Of a stretch of 64,000 nt of DNA, positions 9,429 to 20,815 are shown piece by piece. This DNA comes from Paramyrothecium sp. XJ0827 (taxonomy: Eukaryota; Ascomycota; Sordariomycetes; Hypocreales; Stachybotryaceae): positions 1,612,001-1,676,000 of the forward strand of contig JAJFPB010000011.1 of the NCBI GenBank assembly GCA_020881915.1. Direction: 5' to 3'. Under the pieces are notes generated by a model. The model saw nothing but the letters and a program-made list of their open reading frames with translations. It had not been told where the DNA came from and did not search any database. Made by a program: the position numbers and the translations under genes. The number at the start of each line of letters is the position of its first letter. Positions within the stretch are counted from its first letter, which is position 1.

Positions 9429-11205
9429 ATATGGATAGGCATTGTGATATCAATGACTCTATATAAGGCTCCTCGAATTCAAGACTATTGGAAGGTCTCA
9501 GACGAAGGGCATTTTGTCCCTACCTTTCCATGGATACGGTTTATGACATATAATAGATTTACGCTACTAAAAAGCCGGCTTCGAATTGACGATCTAGATA
9601 CGGTCCACCATGGAATCCCTCGTCCGTACAACAAGGTCAATGAATGGGCCAACTATGTCATGAAAGCTGCTATAGCTGCTGTTGAAGTTGGCAGCAATAT
9701 TGGTGTGGATGAGGGCATCATCGGCTTCGACGGACGGTCCCGGCAGAAGGTAACGATCCCTAATAAACCAACGCCCACAGGGATCAAGGTCTGGATACTA
9801 GCTGCCCAAGGCTATATCTTACACTGGATTTGGCATACGCCTGGGTCCAAATTTGGTCCTGTCGGAATTGAACAGCCACAGAAAAAGCCCCTAAAAACAG
9901 CCCTCAAACAAGCCGTCAGATGAGCCGTTGGATGAGGGCTCTGACGATATGTCTGACGATATGTCTGACGATGCCTCTGATATCTCAGAGGGCCCGGCAG
10001 ACGATGCCTTGGACGGCATTGACGAGGTCCTAGATGACGATAAGGCTCTGAACCCGACCCAAGCTGTCGTTGTTTTCCTAGTAAACAAGCTGCCCGCCAA
10101 TATATATCATGTCTTTGTTGATAACCTCTTTTCATCGCCGCAGCTCTTCCGGCAGCTACGACAGCTAGGCATTGGAGCCACAGGCACAGCCCGTACGAAT
10201 AGTGGCATACATAGGGACCTTGTCAACGCCAAAAAAGACGATACTAAGGGCCGGAACCTATGGTCATGGGGGCATCTTATAGCCAAACCTACATCTGATA
10301 ATAAGGTCCGGATATCTAGAAGATCCTACTGAATTTCCCTACTAATTACTAGATATCTAGGTCAACCAAATCGGCTGGAAGGACAATGCCTTAGTGTTGT
10401 TTTTTACTACAGTTTACACCGGCCAAGAGACCATCAATTGCATCCGCCGGCGGCCAACAACAACAAGGGCTCGAGCCCGCTCAATCAAGCGGCTCTTTGG
10501 CAACGAGGCCATCTTGAAGCTAGATATCCCGTCTGTCGCAGCCGATTATAATAACTTGATGAATGCTGTGGATCGTAGTGATCATCTTCGGTCCAATAAG
10601 CATTTTAACCGTCGTCAGAGACGGGGTCCGGCTCGAGCTATTACCTGGTCTTTCCTCCTTGCTATAGCTCTGTCTAATAGCTTCCTTTTGCAACGAGACG
10701 GTCAACCAAGGTGGAAACGCCACAAGGCTCAAAGTCGGTTCCAACAGGCCTTAGTTGACGATATCTTCCGTACATACGGAAAAGACGGGACATCTAGACA
10801 ACGATATCAAGCCGGCAATAGCTCGATCTCAACAGACGAACATACTTGGATTAATAGGAAGAAAAGAGCCTGCTGTCTAGCTTGTCAGGGCATTCAAATT
10901 GGTCCAAGGACAAAGACCTCACAGCAGGCTCAAAAACGCCGTCAAAATGACGCCCCTTTGGCCACATTAGATGCAAATAGCATCAATAGCCGAGCTGAGC
11001 GCCCTACGAAGAAAAGGAAACAAGGAACATGGACCCGCAACGGCTGTGACGTATGTAATGTAGCCATTTGTAACAAGGATAAATGCTGGGACTTCTATCA
11101 TAGGCAAAATTATTAGGTAGATTATGTACCTATATTTTAGAGCATTTTAATTGGTACAGATGCCTGTACGATACATCCCCTGCACCTTATGACGCTCAAG
11201 GGGAT

Positions 11206-13222
11206 GCTCGGATACCCTGGGGTCGAACTTCAGCCAAGAAAGAATTGGAGGACATACTCTATTTGAAGAAAGCTGCCGTCAGGGAGGAGCTTGACGAAGC
11301 CGACACACAGATACGCATCAGCTCCGATCTGTGGACGTCTCCAAATAGACTAGCTTTCATTTCGATATTTGGCCACTTCATTGATCGGAGTAACTCACAC
11401 CAAAGCCGGCTACTTGCTTTCAGGAGGCAGATTGGATCTCACGCTGGCGAGAATATCGCCTACACTGTAAGAAATGTTGTCCGTGATTGGGGGATTGATC
11501 GCAAGATTGGGGTCTCGATCTGTGACAATGCAGCTAGCGATGACGTTTGCTTGCGAAACTTCTACACGAACCTCAATGCCTCGATAACTCGAGCGGATGC
11601 GGAGGCACGAAGGATGCGATATTTCGGGCATATTTTAAACCTCGTCGCCCAAGCTTTCCTCTATGAAGATGATGCAGCTTCTTTTGAGCTTCAATCCGAG
11701 GCTTATGGCATGCTGGAGCGGGTCGAGGAAGACCTCGAACATTGGCGAGCCAAGGGCCCGGTTGGGAAGCTTCATAATATTGTGAAGTTCATCCGAGCCT
11801 CTCCGCAGCGTACCGAAGCATTCAAAGCGCATGCCAGGGAACAGGAGGAAGCAGACATCTATAAGCTTGCGGAAGAGTCAACAGCTGAGCTGGAAGTGAT
11901 ACAGAACAACGCTACGAGGTGGAACTCGGCCTACATGATGATCGAGCGCGCTTTGATCAAGCAGTCTGAACTCAATAGCTTCATCCAAGATTTAGGGCTA
12001 GAAGCAGACGCCTCAAAATGGGTTCCCATGGCGGACATTCTGACCTCCGATGACTGGAAGGTCCTCAGGGAAGTTAGCCATATTTTGGAGCCGATCTACA
12101 ATATGACAATGAGAACACAAGGATGGGGGTACAAGTGGAGGCCACGGCCGGCTCTGGGAGGTCATGACAGGGATGGAGTATATTCTGGAACATCTAGAAG
12201 ATTGGGGGCTTCTCTACGAGGATGAAACTGCGAATCATGCTACGGAGGAAAGACGTAGAGCTCAGGGGGAGGAGCTTGAATCGGTTGCGGATACGAAGTC
12301 AATGTCTGCGCGGCCATCTGTAGTCGGGCAAACTCGAGGGCGACCCTTGCGCCAATCACGACTACCATCGCGACTCCAAGGGTTTGAGATCACGCCGTTA
12401 CACCGCCATCGCGAAACGGTTCTTTCGGCTTGTCCATCCACCAGCCCATTGTTTAACGAAGGTGCTCTTCCTGTACATTCTCGAGGAGACTACCTGCAGG
12501 ACGATGCTCGCTCCGTAAGTAACATTGCCAGTATGGAGGGTCAAGAGCGTGCTAGTATCAGGGCAAGCATAAACGCTGCTTGGATTAAGCTGAACGAATA
12601 TTATACTCTTCTGGGGCGGTCGCCTCTGTTTGCGGCCTCTGATGTTCTGAATCCGGACCTTGGCCTCCGGTGGCTCGAGACTAATTGGACTTCCCCAGAG
12701 CAGCTGCAATGGCTTCGGGATGCAAAGGATGGCATCAAAGCCTACTTTGAGCGTTGGTACTCTAAAAACGACGATGATGCTTCTGAGAGTATTTCGGCCA
12801 CCTCCTCGTTGACGCCCCGACCTGAGCAAAGTAGGTTTGAGCAGTGGGTGAAAAGTCGGCAGCCTAAGCTCTCGGCAACAGGCAGTGAGCTTGAACGATA
12901 CTATAGGCTCGAGCCGGAACAGGTAGATGACCCTGTTCTTTGGTGGATTGATCATAGCAATGCTTTTCCGCGTTTAAGTAGATTTGCATTGGATGTCCTT
13001 GCAATCCCGGCCATGTCAACCGATTGTGAGAGAGAATTCAGTCTTGCGAAGCTTACAGTCAGCTCACAGCGACACTCTCTACTTGGATCGAGCATTGAGT
13101 CGATCCAACTACTGAAGAACTGGATAAGGGGAGGGTGTGTTACTCTAGGGGGGCCATGCTTAAGCAACAAGGCAGTCAGATCCCACGGGCAGAATTGTGA
13201 GGCTGGGAATAGCTCCACGTGA
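11206..13222 (+). pseudogene. hAT-2 transposase, 5' truncated, one frameshift
   Basis: The first part runs to about 12130 and contains IRISSDLWTSPN, SICDNAASDD and RMRYFGHILNLVAQAFL, then the conserved GPVGKLHNIVKFI and NATRWNSAYMMIERAL. The second part (from about 12131; reopened frame SGGHGRLWEVMTGMEYILEH) carries the hAT C-terminal dimerisation domain (DPVLWWIDHSNAFPRL, AIPAMSTDCEREFS, RHSLLGSSIESIQLLKNW). The break falls in or near a G5 run at 12124-12129. The BED zinc finger and the first ~150 residues are missing. Confidence 0.85.
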
Positions 13223-13304
13223 CCTATTTTATATCAGATATCTATCAATCAATCAATCAGATCAGATGCAGAGGGTAAAGTTTCAGTTCAGTTCAGATTT
13301 ACGT

Positions 13305-13339
13305 CCCCATCTGATTTGATTGATCTGACGGCAGCCCTG
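13305..13339 (-). repeat. hAT-2 right terminal repeat
   Basis: Its complement begins CAGGGCTGCCGTCAGATC. Sub-terminal CAATCAATCAATCAG and CAGTTCAGTTCAG repeats lie just inside (13245-13300), as is common for hAT transposase binding regions. Confidence 0.65.
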
Positions 13340-14156
13340 CTGTAGTATAGTGCCTTTCAAGCGATATTAGTAACGAAAGTGTGACTCGATACCGCTACCC
13401 GAGCGGATTCCAGCTTGATAAAATCTATATAGAAGAATACCGTACTCTTCGTTTACCGAAATGTAGCCCTCTATAGTGATGTTAGTTGTAGAGAGAATTA
13501 GTTGGACTAGTATTTCCCTGGCTTACCTCTGTGCTCGGCCCTGTATAATCGAACGGAGTCGGTTCGAACTCGTTCGACTACACCCAGGAGGAACCTATAT
13601 GGATAGGAGGATTCTACGAGATCTAGCTAGAAGACTTGCCAGCTATTAATAACATACAGTCTCCGAGAATGCCTTATTCTCTTAATACTAGTAACACATT
13701 TATCTTCATATCACGACCCCAGCTGACAGGATGACTCAGCCCCACAGATAAATAGGCCGATCCGGCTACGATATGTGAATTCGCCCCTTGGTGCAGGAAA
13801 GAGGAACCAGCCGGGAAGTTGACTAACCGCGTTATAGACTAATGACATCAGTCACTGGAAACCGTCAAGCCACTCTGCTTAAGCAATCTAGAATTCTTTT
13901 CGTTCTATATAGAGACGAAAGAATAAATTGTGAGACTTCTGTTGAAGAAATAGACCAACCTTATAGGCCCATTATAGTCGCCTTTGATGAAGCTATCAGC
14001 AAGCTCTATCCACGCCAATACAACCAGCAGATTGTAGTCATCTGTCGCTCATTAAGTATGAATTGGATCTCCAGGTTTCTGCCCATAAACCAGGGTTCTG
14101 TGCCAAATCAGTTAGCATGCAACAATCCAACCAGCATTTAACTTGACATATAGGCC
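13340..14156. other. Unidentified AT-rich stretch
   Basis: One open frame (13842-14141, 99 codons) has no recognisable family or domain and may be chance. GGTTCGAACTCG near 13560 looks superficially like a tRNA T-arm, but no cloverleaf surrounds it. I see nothing else. Confidence 0.4.
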
Positions 14157-15268
14157 TTACATCTCGTAATAGGGGTTAAGCTTCTTATTCCTTAGAGCCT
14201 GCCTCATCTGCGCGATGAATACTTGACACTCCTCATATTTCCAGTTCATAACTTGTGTCAAAAGGTAGAGCGCAAAACCCTCTATGCCACCGTCTATGAA
14301 TATCTGCACGAACTGTCCAATCTGCTTCAACTTGGGATCGAGGCTCCAAGCGCTCATTGGAAGTCGGAACTTTCGCTCAGTGATTTTGACGAAGCCCGCG
14401 TCACTCATAAGATCCCGCATGCGCGAGCCAATGGCGATTGAAAATGTCTTACCCATCTTTTCGCCGGCAGCTTGGAAAACGCGGTTCCAGCGGTAGAAAA
14501 TGTGCTCAGAGTCGGTGACTACATCGGAGTGGACGCGAATGTCGAGCTCGATGTCTTCAAACCAACCGCCATGCTTGAGGTGGCGGTAGGCTCTTTTGTA
14601 GAGGGCAGACCAGTCGTCGATGCTGCCGTAAAGGTCACGGATGTGTATGAAGTCAAAATGGTCAGGCGGCCAGGTCCACTCGAGCTGGGCGTCGTCTATG
14701 CAGAACTCGCAGTTGGATGGCACCCACGCTGGCTGGATGGGGGAGATGTCACTGCCTATGACTTGGGCGGATGGAAACTGGTCGGCAAAGTCACTAATAG
14801 AAGAGGAGTCAGCAATAGATGGTTTCGCTGGAACCTAGTAACAAACTCACATTGCCCATATACCGGTGCCAGTCCCCACATCCAACACTCTCTACTTAAA
14901 AAAGACTAATTAGTTGACGCAGTTGGAGCGGCGCAACGACAGGGATAGCAATAAGCGCACCTCACCTGTGGATTGTCGCCAATAGGCGCTTGAAAGAGTT
15001 CATTATCGAAGTAGAGAAGCATGTAGTGGTGTCTGTGAAGGTGGTTGAGTGACCAGACTAAAAAAGCGGGGAAGATTTTTAGGCACATGGCCAGACCGCA
15101 AGTGCGTCAAGGTTGAAACTCACGTTATATCCAGGCCCTGATTTTGCTGCTCATCATTGGGCGCCCTTCAAGCAAAAGGCCGAAATGTCAGCTACAGCCT
15201 GGTACCATGCCAGGCCCTCGCCTTTTGAGTCATGTCTTACCAGTACTCCGTAGTCTTGGAATTCCCAT

Positions 15269-17404
15269 CCCCTTGGCTGTGCGAAGGTGCAGCCAAGGTC
15301 CCGCCCCCCACCCCACCCCTGTCAACGCGTCAGTACATTGAGCAACAAGAAAATCGCCATACAGCTAATTTGCTATGTATCCGTTTTTTCTGCTGCCCAC
15401 ATCGTCGACAACGCCGTCGCAGCTGGCTGGGCAATGGAGGCCCCAGAAGAAGCTGCCGCTGCTACTGTAGCCGCCGGAGAACGCCTTCCTGTTCAGACAG
15501 ACCATGCAACGCGAGAACAAGCTGCTGATGCCACATACAGACCGAATTTCGAGCCCACAACGCGTCCAGGGACGCATTTTGAAGCAATGGATGTCCCCGA
15601 GCGCGATTTCGTCGTCAAAACGCTGCCGCCAACGCCATTGAAGCTATTCCAGCTATTCCTACCCGAATCCCTTGTCCAACAGTGGGCTGACTATACGAAT
15701 AACCCGGCCAACGCCCCAGCCAATGGGGGCTCGTCAAAGTCATTGGATAGCAACATCAGCGGCCGAGCTATGGATATGGATAGGAGTTTGGATATATATG
15801 ATTTCCCACATGGAATACAGGTTGGAGGACTTCTGGAGGGCCCCAGGGCCCGACAGATATATCCCTAGCCATCCAATCATTAAATTCATGACTTTTGACC
15901 GGTTTTTCCTTATTAAAAGGCGTCTCTGTGTCTTTGACCGCTCGTCAATACACTCGGGCGTGCCGGCCCCTATTGCAAGGTCAATGACTGGGCCAACGTC
16001 ATTATGGAAGCAGCTATAACTGCCGTCAACGTGGGCACCTTTGTCGCCGTTGATGAAGGTATGGTTATGTTTGAAGGACGGTCAAGGCATAAATTGACGA
16101 TAAAGACGAAACCGACGGACACAGGGCTCAAGGTCTGGCTGCTAGGCGCCCTAGGATATATATTACAGTGGATATGGCACTCTCCAGGTGCCAAATTCGG
16201 GCCTATTGGCATTGAGCAGCAATTCTGGAGGAACCCGGATGTAGACAACGAAGAGGTGGCCCTGAACCCAACCCAAGGCGTTGTCTATGCCCTCTGTCGC
16301 CGTCTTGAGGCCCCGGGCCACCATGTCTTCCTAGACAAACCTTTTCTCGTCTCCCCACCTCTTCCGGGCCCTAAGGGCCCCTTGGCCTGGGCCACAGGGA
16401 CGGCGCGTACCAACTGTGGGCTGTACAAGCGTCTCGTGGACCTCAAAGCAAAGGATCGAGCCGGACAACAGCTATGGGACTGGGGCCGGCTCGAGTCATG
16501 GCCCACAGACGATGGCAAGGTCAGTATAGCACTCAAAGACATCAAGGACACATTTTCTAGCTGCTAACGACTCCTAAAGGTCAATCAAATAGCCTGGAAA
16601 GATAACGCCCTCGTCTTGCTATTATCAACCGTTTACGAAGGCACCGAGACTGTCGAACGTATCCGACGCCGCCCGACAACACAACAGCCGTATAGTGGCC
16701 CTATTAAGCGAAAATTTGGTCCAAACGGCCAACTAGAGCTTACAATACCATCCATCGCGGCCAACTACAACGACAATATGAATGGCGTAGACATTGGTGA
16801 CCATTTAAGGGCCAATATCGCCAGCAACCACCGTCAACGCCGTGGGCCGGGCCAGGCATTGTGGAATTTCCTCCTTAATATAGCCCTATCGAACAGCTTC
16901 CTATTGCAACGGCTAGGACAGCCAAGTTGGCAGCCATATGTGGCCCAAAGCCGCTTCCTTGAGGCCCTAGTTAATGAAATTTTTGAGACATATGGCAAGA
17001 CAGGGACTTCAAGACAGCGTTTTCGTGCTGGGGACGAAATTACGCCCTTCCACATGCATAACCGTGTCAAAACAAGCAAAAGGGCCCGTTGCTTGGCCTG
17101 TCTGGGCGTTCAAATTGGCCCTCGGTCACAGTCATCTCAACGGCAGCGAAAACACCGTGCCCGTGGCCCCCTTGAACAGCTACATGGTGATGCCCTCAAT
17201 TCCCGGGCCCGGCAGCGGCCAAAGGGTACTTTTACCCCATGGCGTTGCAGCCATTGCGATGTAGCCCTTTGTAACAAGGATGAGTGCTGGTACTTTTATC
17301 ATAGGCAGAATTACTAGTAAATAGAAGTACCTACCTTTTTCCCCGTTCTAATTGGTGCAGATCCATGTCCAATACATGGCCTGCACCTTCGCACAGCCAA
17401 GGGG
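15269..17404 (+). mobile_element. piggyBac-3, inserted in the methyltransferase gene
   Basis: A 2136-bp element with inverted ends CCCCTTGGCTGTGCGAAGG.. (15269) and complement ending GGGG at 17404, flanked by AT at 15267-15268 and 17405-17406. The ends match piggyBac-2 closely (GTGCGAAGG against GTGCTAAGG). Confidence 0.9.
15434..17317 (+). pseudogene. piggyBac-3 transposase, degenerate
   Basis: Starts MEAPEEAAAATVAAGE. Blocks TPLKLFQLFLPESLVQQW, WIGVWIYM, VDEGMVMFEGRSRHKLTIKTKPT and NGVDIGDHLRANI are clear. The second catalytic region is scrambled (HHVFLDKPFL in place of YHVYLDNLFSS). Frameshifts near 15728 and 15975 break the N-terminal half; the C-terminal exon (16580-17317) is open and ends CDVALCNKDECWYFYH. 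A 60-bp intron (16520-16579) is at the same place as in the other copies. The acidic insertion of piggyBac-1/-2 is absent. Confidence 0.83.
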
Positions 17405-17985
17405 ATAGGTACGGCCGTTGATGTTACGGAAGTTTAGAACGCTGTCGGTCAGGGAAGCGGTCGACTCCAATTCGTTGCTGACGAGCCCAAATAGCATTTC
17501 AGCACACGGCAAGAGCGATCAAAGACAGGCAACGCACCCTAAATCCGAGCTGTTATCGTTGTCTTCGCCTCCATCCTCGAATTCGGGATCCTGTGGTCGC
17601 GCGAGAGCACAAGATCAGCTGAATAGCTCTTGAAAACAGACGCATTACAAGGCCTAACTCTTCTGAGCGTCGGGAGGACAAACATACAGCCACAATAGAA
17701 GTTGATGCAGCAACGCCAGCTTCCTCGGGCCTAGAAGGTGGAGAGGCGTGTTCAGACCTAGTGCCACTCATGATGGTGCGGTACAGACGAAGGTAAAGTG
17801 AGATTTTTGGCGGGAAGAGGATTGCCAATGAAAATAGAAAGATGGAGATCGGGGGCTCTGCGCCTCAATTGTGAGGAGCGGGGTCCCCCATGGTCTAGAA
17901 TTGCTCCAATTTGGGCATGGCTGCCCAACCAAGAGCTGCCTGTTATCTTCCCTTTATGCGTGTGCCCGAGTATGGTAGGCTATCT

Positions 17986-18274
17986 CCTTGAATGCGCGGA
18001 GGCGCATTGGATGTAGCCGCCCCACAACAGCATCGATACATTGAGAAACCTTAAGAAGCCGCCACGGCTAATTTTCTATGTATCTGCTCCCAGGACAGGT
18101 ACATCAACAATGTGGGGTTGTGTGACTTGCGATGTAGCTATTTGTAAAAAGCCACAATGCTGGTACTTCTATCATAGGCAAAAAATGCCTGTTAGTTAAT
18201 GTCACTAATTTTTTCCTGGTTTTAATTGGATCAGATCCATGTCTGATACATCCAATGCGCCTCCGCGGTCACTG
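17986..18274 (+). mobile_element. piggyBac-derived short element (MITE-like)
   Basis: Inverted ends share CGCGGAGGCGCATTGGATGTA (near 17995-18015, and complement at 18248-18268). The interior keeps the 5' leader resemblance (CATTGAGAAACC) and the very C-terminus of the transposase (TGTGACTTGCGATGTAGC..TGGTACTTCTATCATAGG at 18120-18180). This is an internally deleted derivative of the same superfamily. AT is present on both sides, but the exact outer ends are uncertain. Confidence 0.7.
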
Positions 18275-19333
18275 ATGCAAAACCCCCAAGATCACACTAT
18301 AAAATTGCCAAATTGGGTTAATGACATATTTGCCCTGCCCCGCAGTACATTGACCTACGTACTTCCGCATAAATTTCCTGATTTTGGGGGCATCACGGAA
18401 GACTCAATCACAGCAGCTGGACCGCAGCGGACCAGCAGAGCCCATTTCAATTCTATTCAAAGCGACACCAGGCGTCATGTTGCAGTAGGATTGGGAGCCA
18501 ATGCTCAATTATATTCATTCTCTTCATCTTCGTCATCATCTTCTTCTTCTTCCTCCTCCTCCTCTGCCTTCTTCTTCGCCTGATAGCATTGCTGAACATT
18601 GAGTCAGCAGTTGACTTGCATCCGATGATTTAATCGCACTCACTACCCAGAGCCGCGCAGCTCCGGCGATAGCCTCTAAAGCCACAACCTTTCTCTCCCC
18701 GTGACTCTTCTCAGATACCTCTCCAAAGGAAGCCAAAGCAGGAGCTGGTACTGCGGCTCCGGGAGGGGCCGCAGCACTACCGCAAGCACGTAATTGTTGT
18801 GCCGCGCGCAGTACAGCGGCGTGCTAGGCATCATCTGGGCGGTTAGAAATGTTACAGGCATTTCAGGCATTCCTGACTTCTTCGTCGTTTATCGTTTGTT
18901 CCTTATTGCAACATGAACTGGAGAAGATGACGACTTCGACTTTAATTCACACATAGCAACGCAGCAACACAGTATCCTCCTACTGATGGGTGCCGAGATT
19001 ATAGCAGACATTTACGCGCGTTTAGGCCTCCGCACATTACGCGGCAAGAATGCAAGATGCTGATCCGGACTTTTGCTGCTCGATCGACGCCGGCTGTCGT
19101 CCGCCAAATCGACTATCTAATTCCCTACCATCGACCCAAGCATTCAAGCCCATTCGCTGCCCGACAACAATCCTGCTCTGCCAGCGGCATCATGGCGCCC
19201 CGCTTCCTCCCTGTCGGCCCCTGGTAGGGTGCCCAACAGACGAAGAGAGAGCATATGGTGGCGGCGCGCAAAGCTAACGTTCGCCTACACCCAGCGCTCT
19301 CAACAAGACAAGCCTAACCAAGACCAGACAAAC
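18275..19333. other. Intergenic with a TTC/TCC-type microsatellite
   Basis: 18518-18580 is a run of TCATCT/TTCTTC/TCCTCC triplets (acidic poly-Asp/Glu if read on the minus strand). No gene could be supported on either strand. Confidence 0.45.
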
Positions 19334-19409
19334 CAAGACAAGTCAAGCCAAGTCAAGTTGACGATCTTATCAAACGAGACGGCATTTTTAGCTGGCTTGA
19401 CTTGTCTTG
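19334..19409. repeat. 17-bp inverted repeat upstream of hAT-3
   Basis: CAAGACAAGTCAAGCCA at 19334-19350 and its perfect complement at 19393-19409, with a 42-bp spacer. Its position just before the hAT-3 reading frame suggests a sub-terminal transposase-binding region or remnant terminal repeat; this is inference. Confidence 0.55.
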
Positions 19410-19524
19410 ATACCGGCTTGGTAAGCACGAACCCTATAGCGGTCATAGCTACGGGGGTACGGCGGCTCGGATCGTTAAAACCGGCTAAAAGTTAGCCCCA
19501 AGCACCACGCTCATCACCGTCAAG

Positions 19525-20790
19525 ATGTCCGATATTGACGATACCGAGTCTTCGGTGGCCGATCTCTCGGAAGCAGTTACCGAGACGGCCAGCCAACCCT
19601 CGACCCTGAACACGAGATCCGCCGCAGCTGGAAGCACCGCGTTTGCTACTTTTCGCGGGGGACGGTCCGTTGCCGACCAGCTTCGAGACATCGACACCAA
19701 CGAGATCCCTACCGAAGTTAGCTTGATGAGATCAAGATCCAACGCGAAGATTACGTACCGACCGAGTGGCTACACAGGAAGAAGAGGGCGAGGAAGTCGC
19801 CTATCGATCCGTATGGCCGGCGGCTCACCAAAGTCGTTGGAAATAGGAGAAGGGAGACTTCTAGCTTTGCAACCAGTGTGACAAAAAGAAGGAAATATCG
19901 CTATATGCCCTCGTCAACAGCGGTACAAGCGGAGCGCTTCGGCACTTAAGGAAAGATCGCGATCTTCTTGTTGGCGAGGTAGACAGTGAGACTACAGGGT
20001 CTGAGCCACCTCGCCGGCGTCAACGCCAGCAAACGGTACTCGACTTGCAAAGGCAAGCCGCAGAACGGTTAGCTATTCCGAAGCCGAAGGCAGAGCTGTT
20101 CAAGGAGCTACTGCTCCGGTGGATTGTAGATGCCGATGTACCCTTCTCGGCCGTCGAACACCCTGACTTTCGAAAACTTCTCGGCTTGTTGAATGAAGAA
20201 CTTGTTGACGAGCTTTTGCCTCGCAGCGGCGTAACAATTAGATCGTGGTTAGAAGCAGAGTACCGGTCGCAAAAAGAGCTATTGAGAAGTCAACTTACCA
20301 CCTCTATGTACAAGAAGCATCTTACCTTCGATCTTTGGACTTCCCCTCAAAAATACGCGCTTCTCGGCGTGTCTGTTCACTTCACAGACGCGTTAAAAAG
20401 ATCGCAGACGTCGCTTTTGGCGTTGAGGCGGCTCTGCGGCCAGCACTCTGGTGAAAATATAGGTCCAACATTGCGTGAAGTACTCTCGGAGTACGAGATC
20501 TCTGCAGACGAGTTAGGTTACTTTACTTGCGATAACGCCGACGCAAACGACAGCGCAGTCAACGAAATTATCGCCGCTCTTTTACCTGACGTTCAGCCGC
20601 AGGAGCGTAGAATTCGATGTACCAATCATATCTACAACCTCGGCGCTACGAGTTATCTCGAGGGGAAGCTCAAAGACGTGCTTAAGAGCCTCGAATCGCA
20701 ACCAGCGGAACAAGCAGCCCTTCAAAAGTTCCTCAACTTCCTCGAAGAATGGCGGCCAACAGGCGCATTCGTCAGGATGCACAATCTTCA
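19525..20790 (+). pseudogene. hAT-3 transposase, 3' truncated
   Basis: Starts MSDIDDTESSVADLSEAV. Homologous reading crosses to a second frame near 19735 (EDYVPTEWLHRKKRARKSP) and a third near 19850. There a BED-type finger (LCNQCDKKKEI.. with later H) follows an in-frame TAG at about 19868. From 20045 the frame is open with WIVDADVPFSAVEHPDFRKLL, LTFDLWTSPQKYALLG, YFTCDNADANDSA and RRIRCTNHIYNL. The C-terminal half, including the dimerisation domain, is missing: the frame runs into a piggyBac relic after FVRMHNLQ at about 20790. Confidence 0.78.
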
Positions 20791-20815
20791 AGGCTGGGCG
20801 ACGACAGAAGAGGAG

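Larger units (their letters stand above)
6807..11116 (+). pseudogene. piggyBac-1 transposase (DDE_Tnp_1_7), interrupted
   Basis: N-terminal part 6807-7159 (MEADNDAAAATVAPEE.. to ..SVAEIYI) and the rest 9431-11116. Catalytic Asp positions of the piggyBac family are visible as VDEGIIGFDGRS, VFVDNLFSSPQLF and MNAVDRSDHL. A 55-bp intron (10306-10360) falls between ..DNK and VNQIGWK. The C-terminus has C-x2-C-x4-C-x4-C-x4-H (CDVCNVAICNKDKCWDFYH), the Cys-rich domain of piggyBac transposases. A Ser/Asp-rich acidic stretch lies between the first and second Asp. Besides the nested element, two one-base losses near 9893-9900 (C4 and A5 runs, where the copy at 53.8 kb has C5 and A6) shift the frame. 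Confidence 0.85.
6638..11203 (+). mobile_element. piggyBac-1 (outer element, carries piggyBac-2)
   Basis: Ends are perfect inverted repeats of about 35 bp beginning CCCCTTGAGCGTCATAAGG (6638 onward, and its complement ending GGGG at 11203). Both sides are flanked by AT (6636-6637 and 11204-11205). piggyBac-2 (7160-9428) is inserted in its transposase; without it the element would be about 2.3 kb. Its right end abuts the hAT-2 coding sequence. Confidence 0.87.
11206..13339 (+). mobile_element. hAT-2 (5' truncated)
   Basis: Transposase coding sequence is open right up to the piggyBac-1 boundary. The 3' end is marked by a terminal sequence whose complement starts CAGGGCTGCCGTCAGATC, matching the CAGGG-type start of hAT ends. 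The 5' end and target duplication were not found on the far side of piggyBac-1, where pogo-2 lies instead. Confidence 0.75.
14157..17771 (-). pseudogene. LaeA/UMTA-type SAM-dependent methyltransferase, interrupted by piggyBac-3
   Basis: Exons on the minus strand: 17771-17688, 17590-17538, 17477-17405 continuing at 15266-15241 after piggyBac-3, 15165-15124, 15032-14966, 14891-14851 and 14793-14157. All introns are GT..AG. Joined, they give 1023 nt (340 residues) with no other lesion. The first part is acidic and low-complexity (DPEFEDGGEDNDNSS). Next come NGRTYGNSKTTEYW and APNDEQQNQGLDITHH, then the SAM-binding motif I VLDVGTGTGIWAIDFADQ, motif II region VIGSDISPIQPAWVPSN, and the later blocks FDFIHIRDLYGSIDDW and GGWFEDIELDI. 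The end RQALRNKKLNPYYEM is typical of this fungal family. LaeA itself regulates secondary metabolism; most paralogues are uncharacterised. Target unknown. The insertion falls at Tyr of NGRTY. Confidence 0.88.

Noticed and set aside
13555..13590. GGTTCGAACTCG motif like a tRNA T-arm
   Set aside because: No acceptor, D or anticodon stems could be paired around it.
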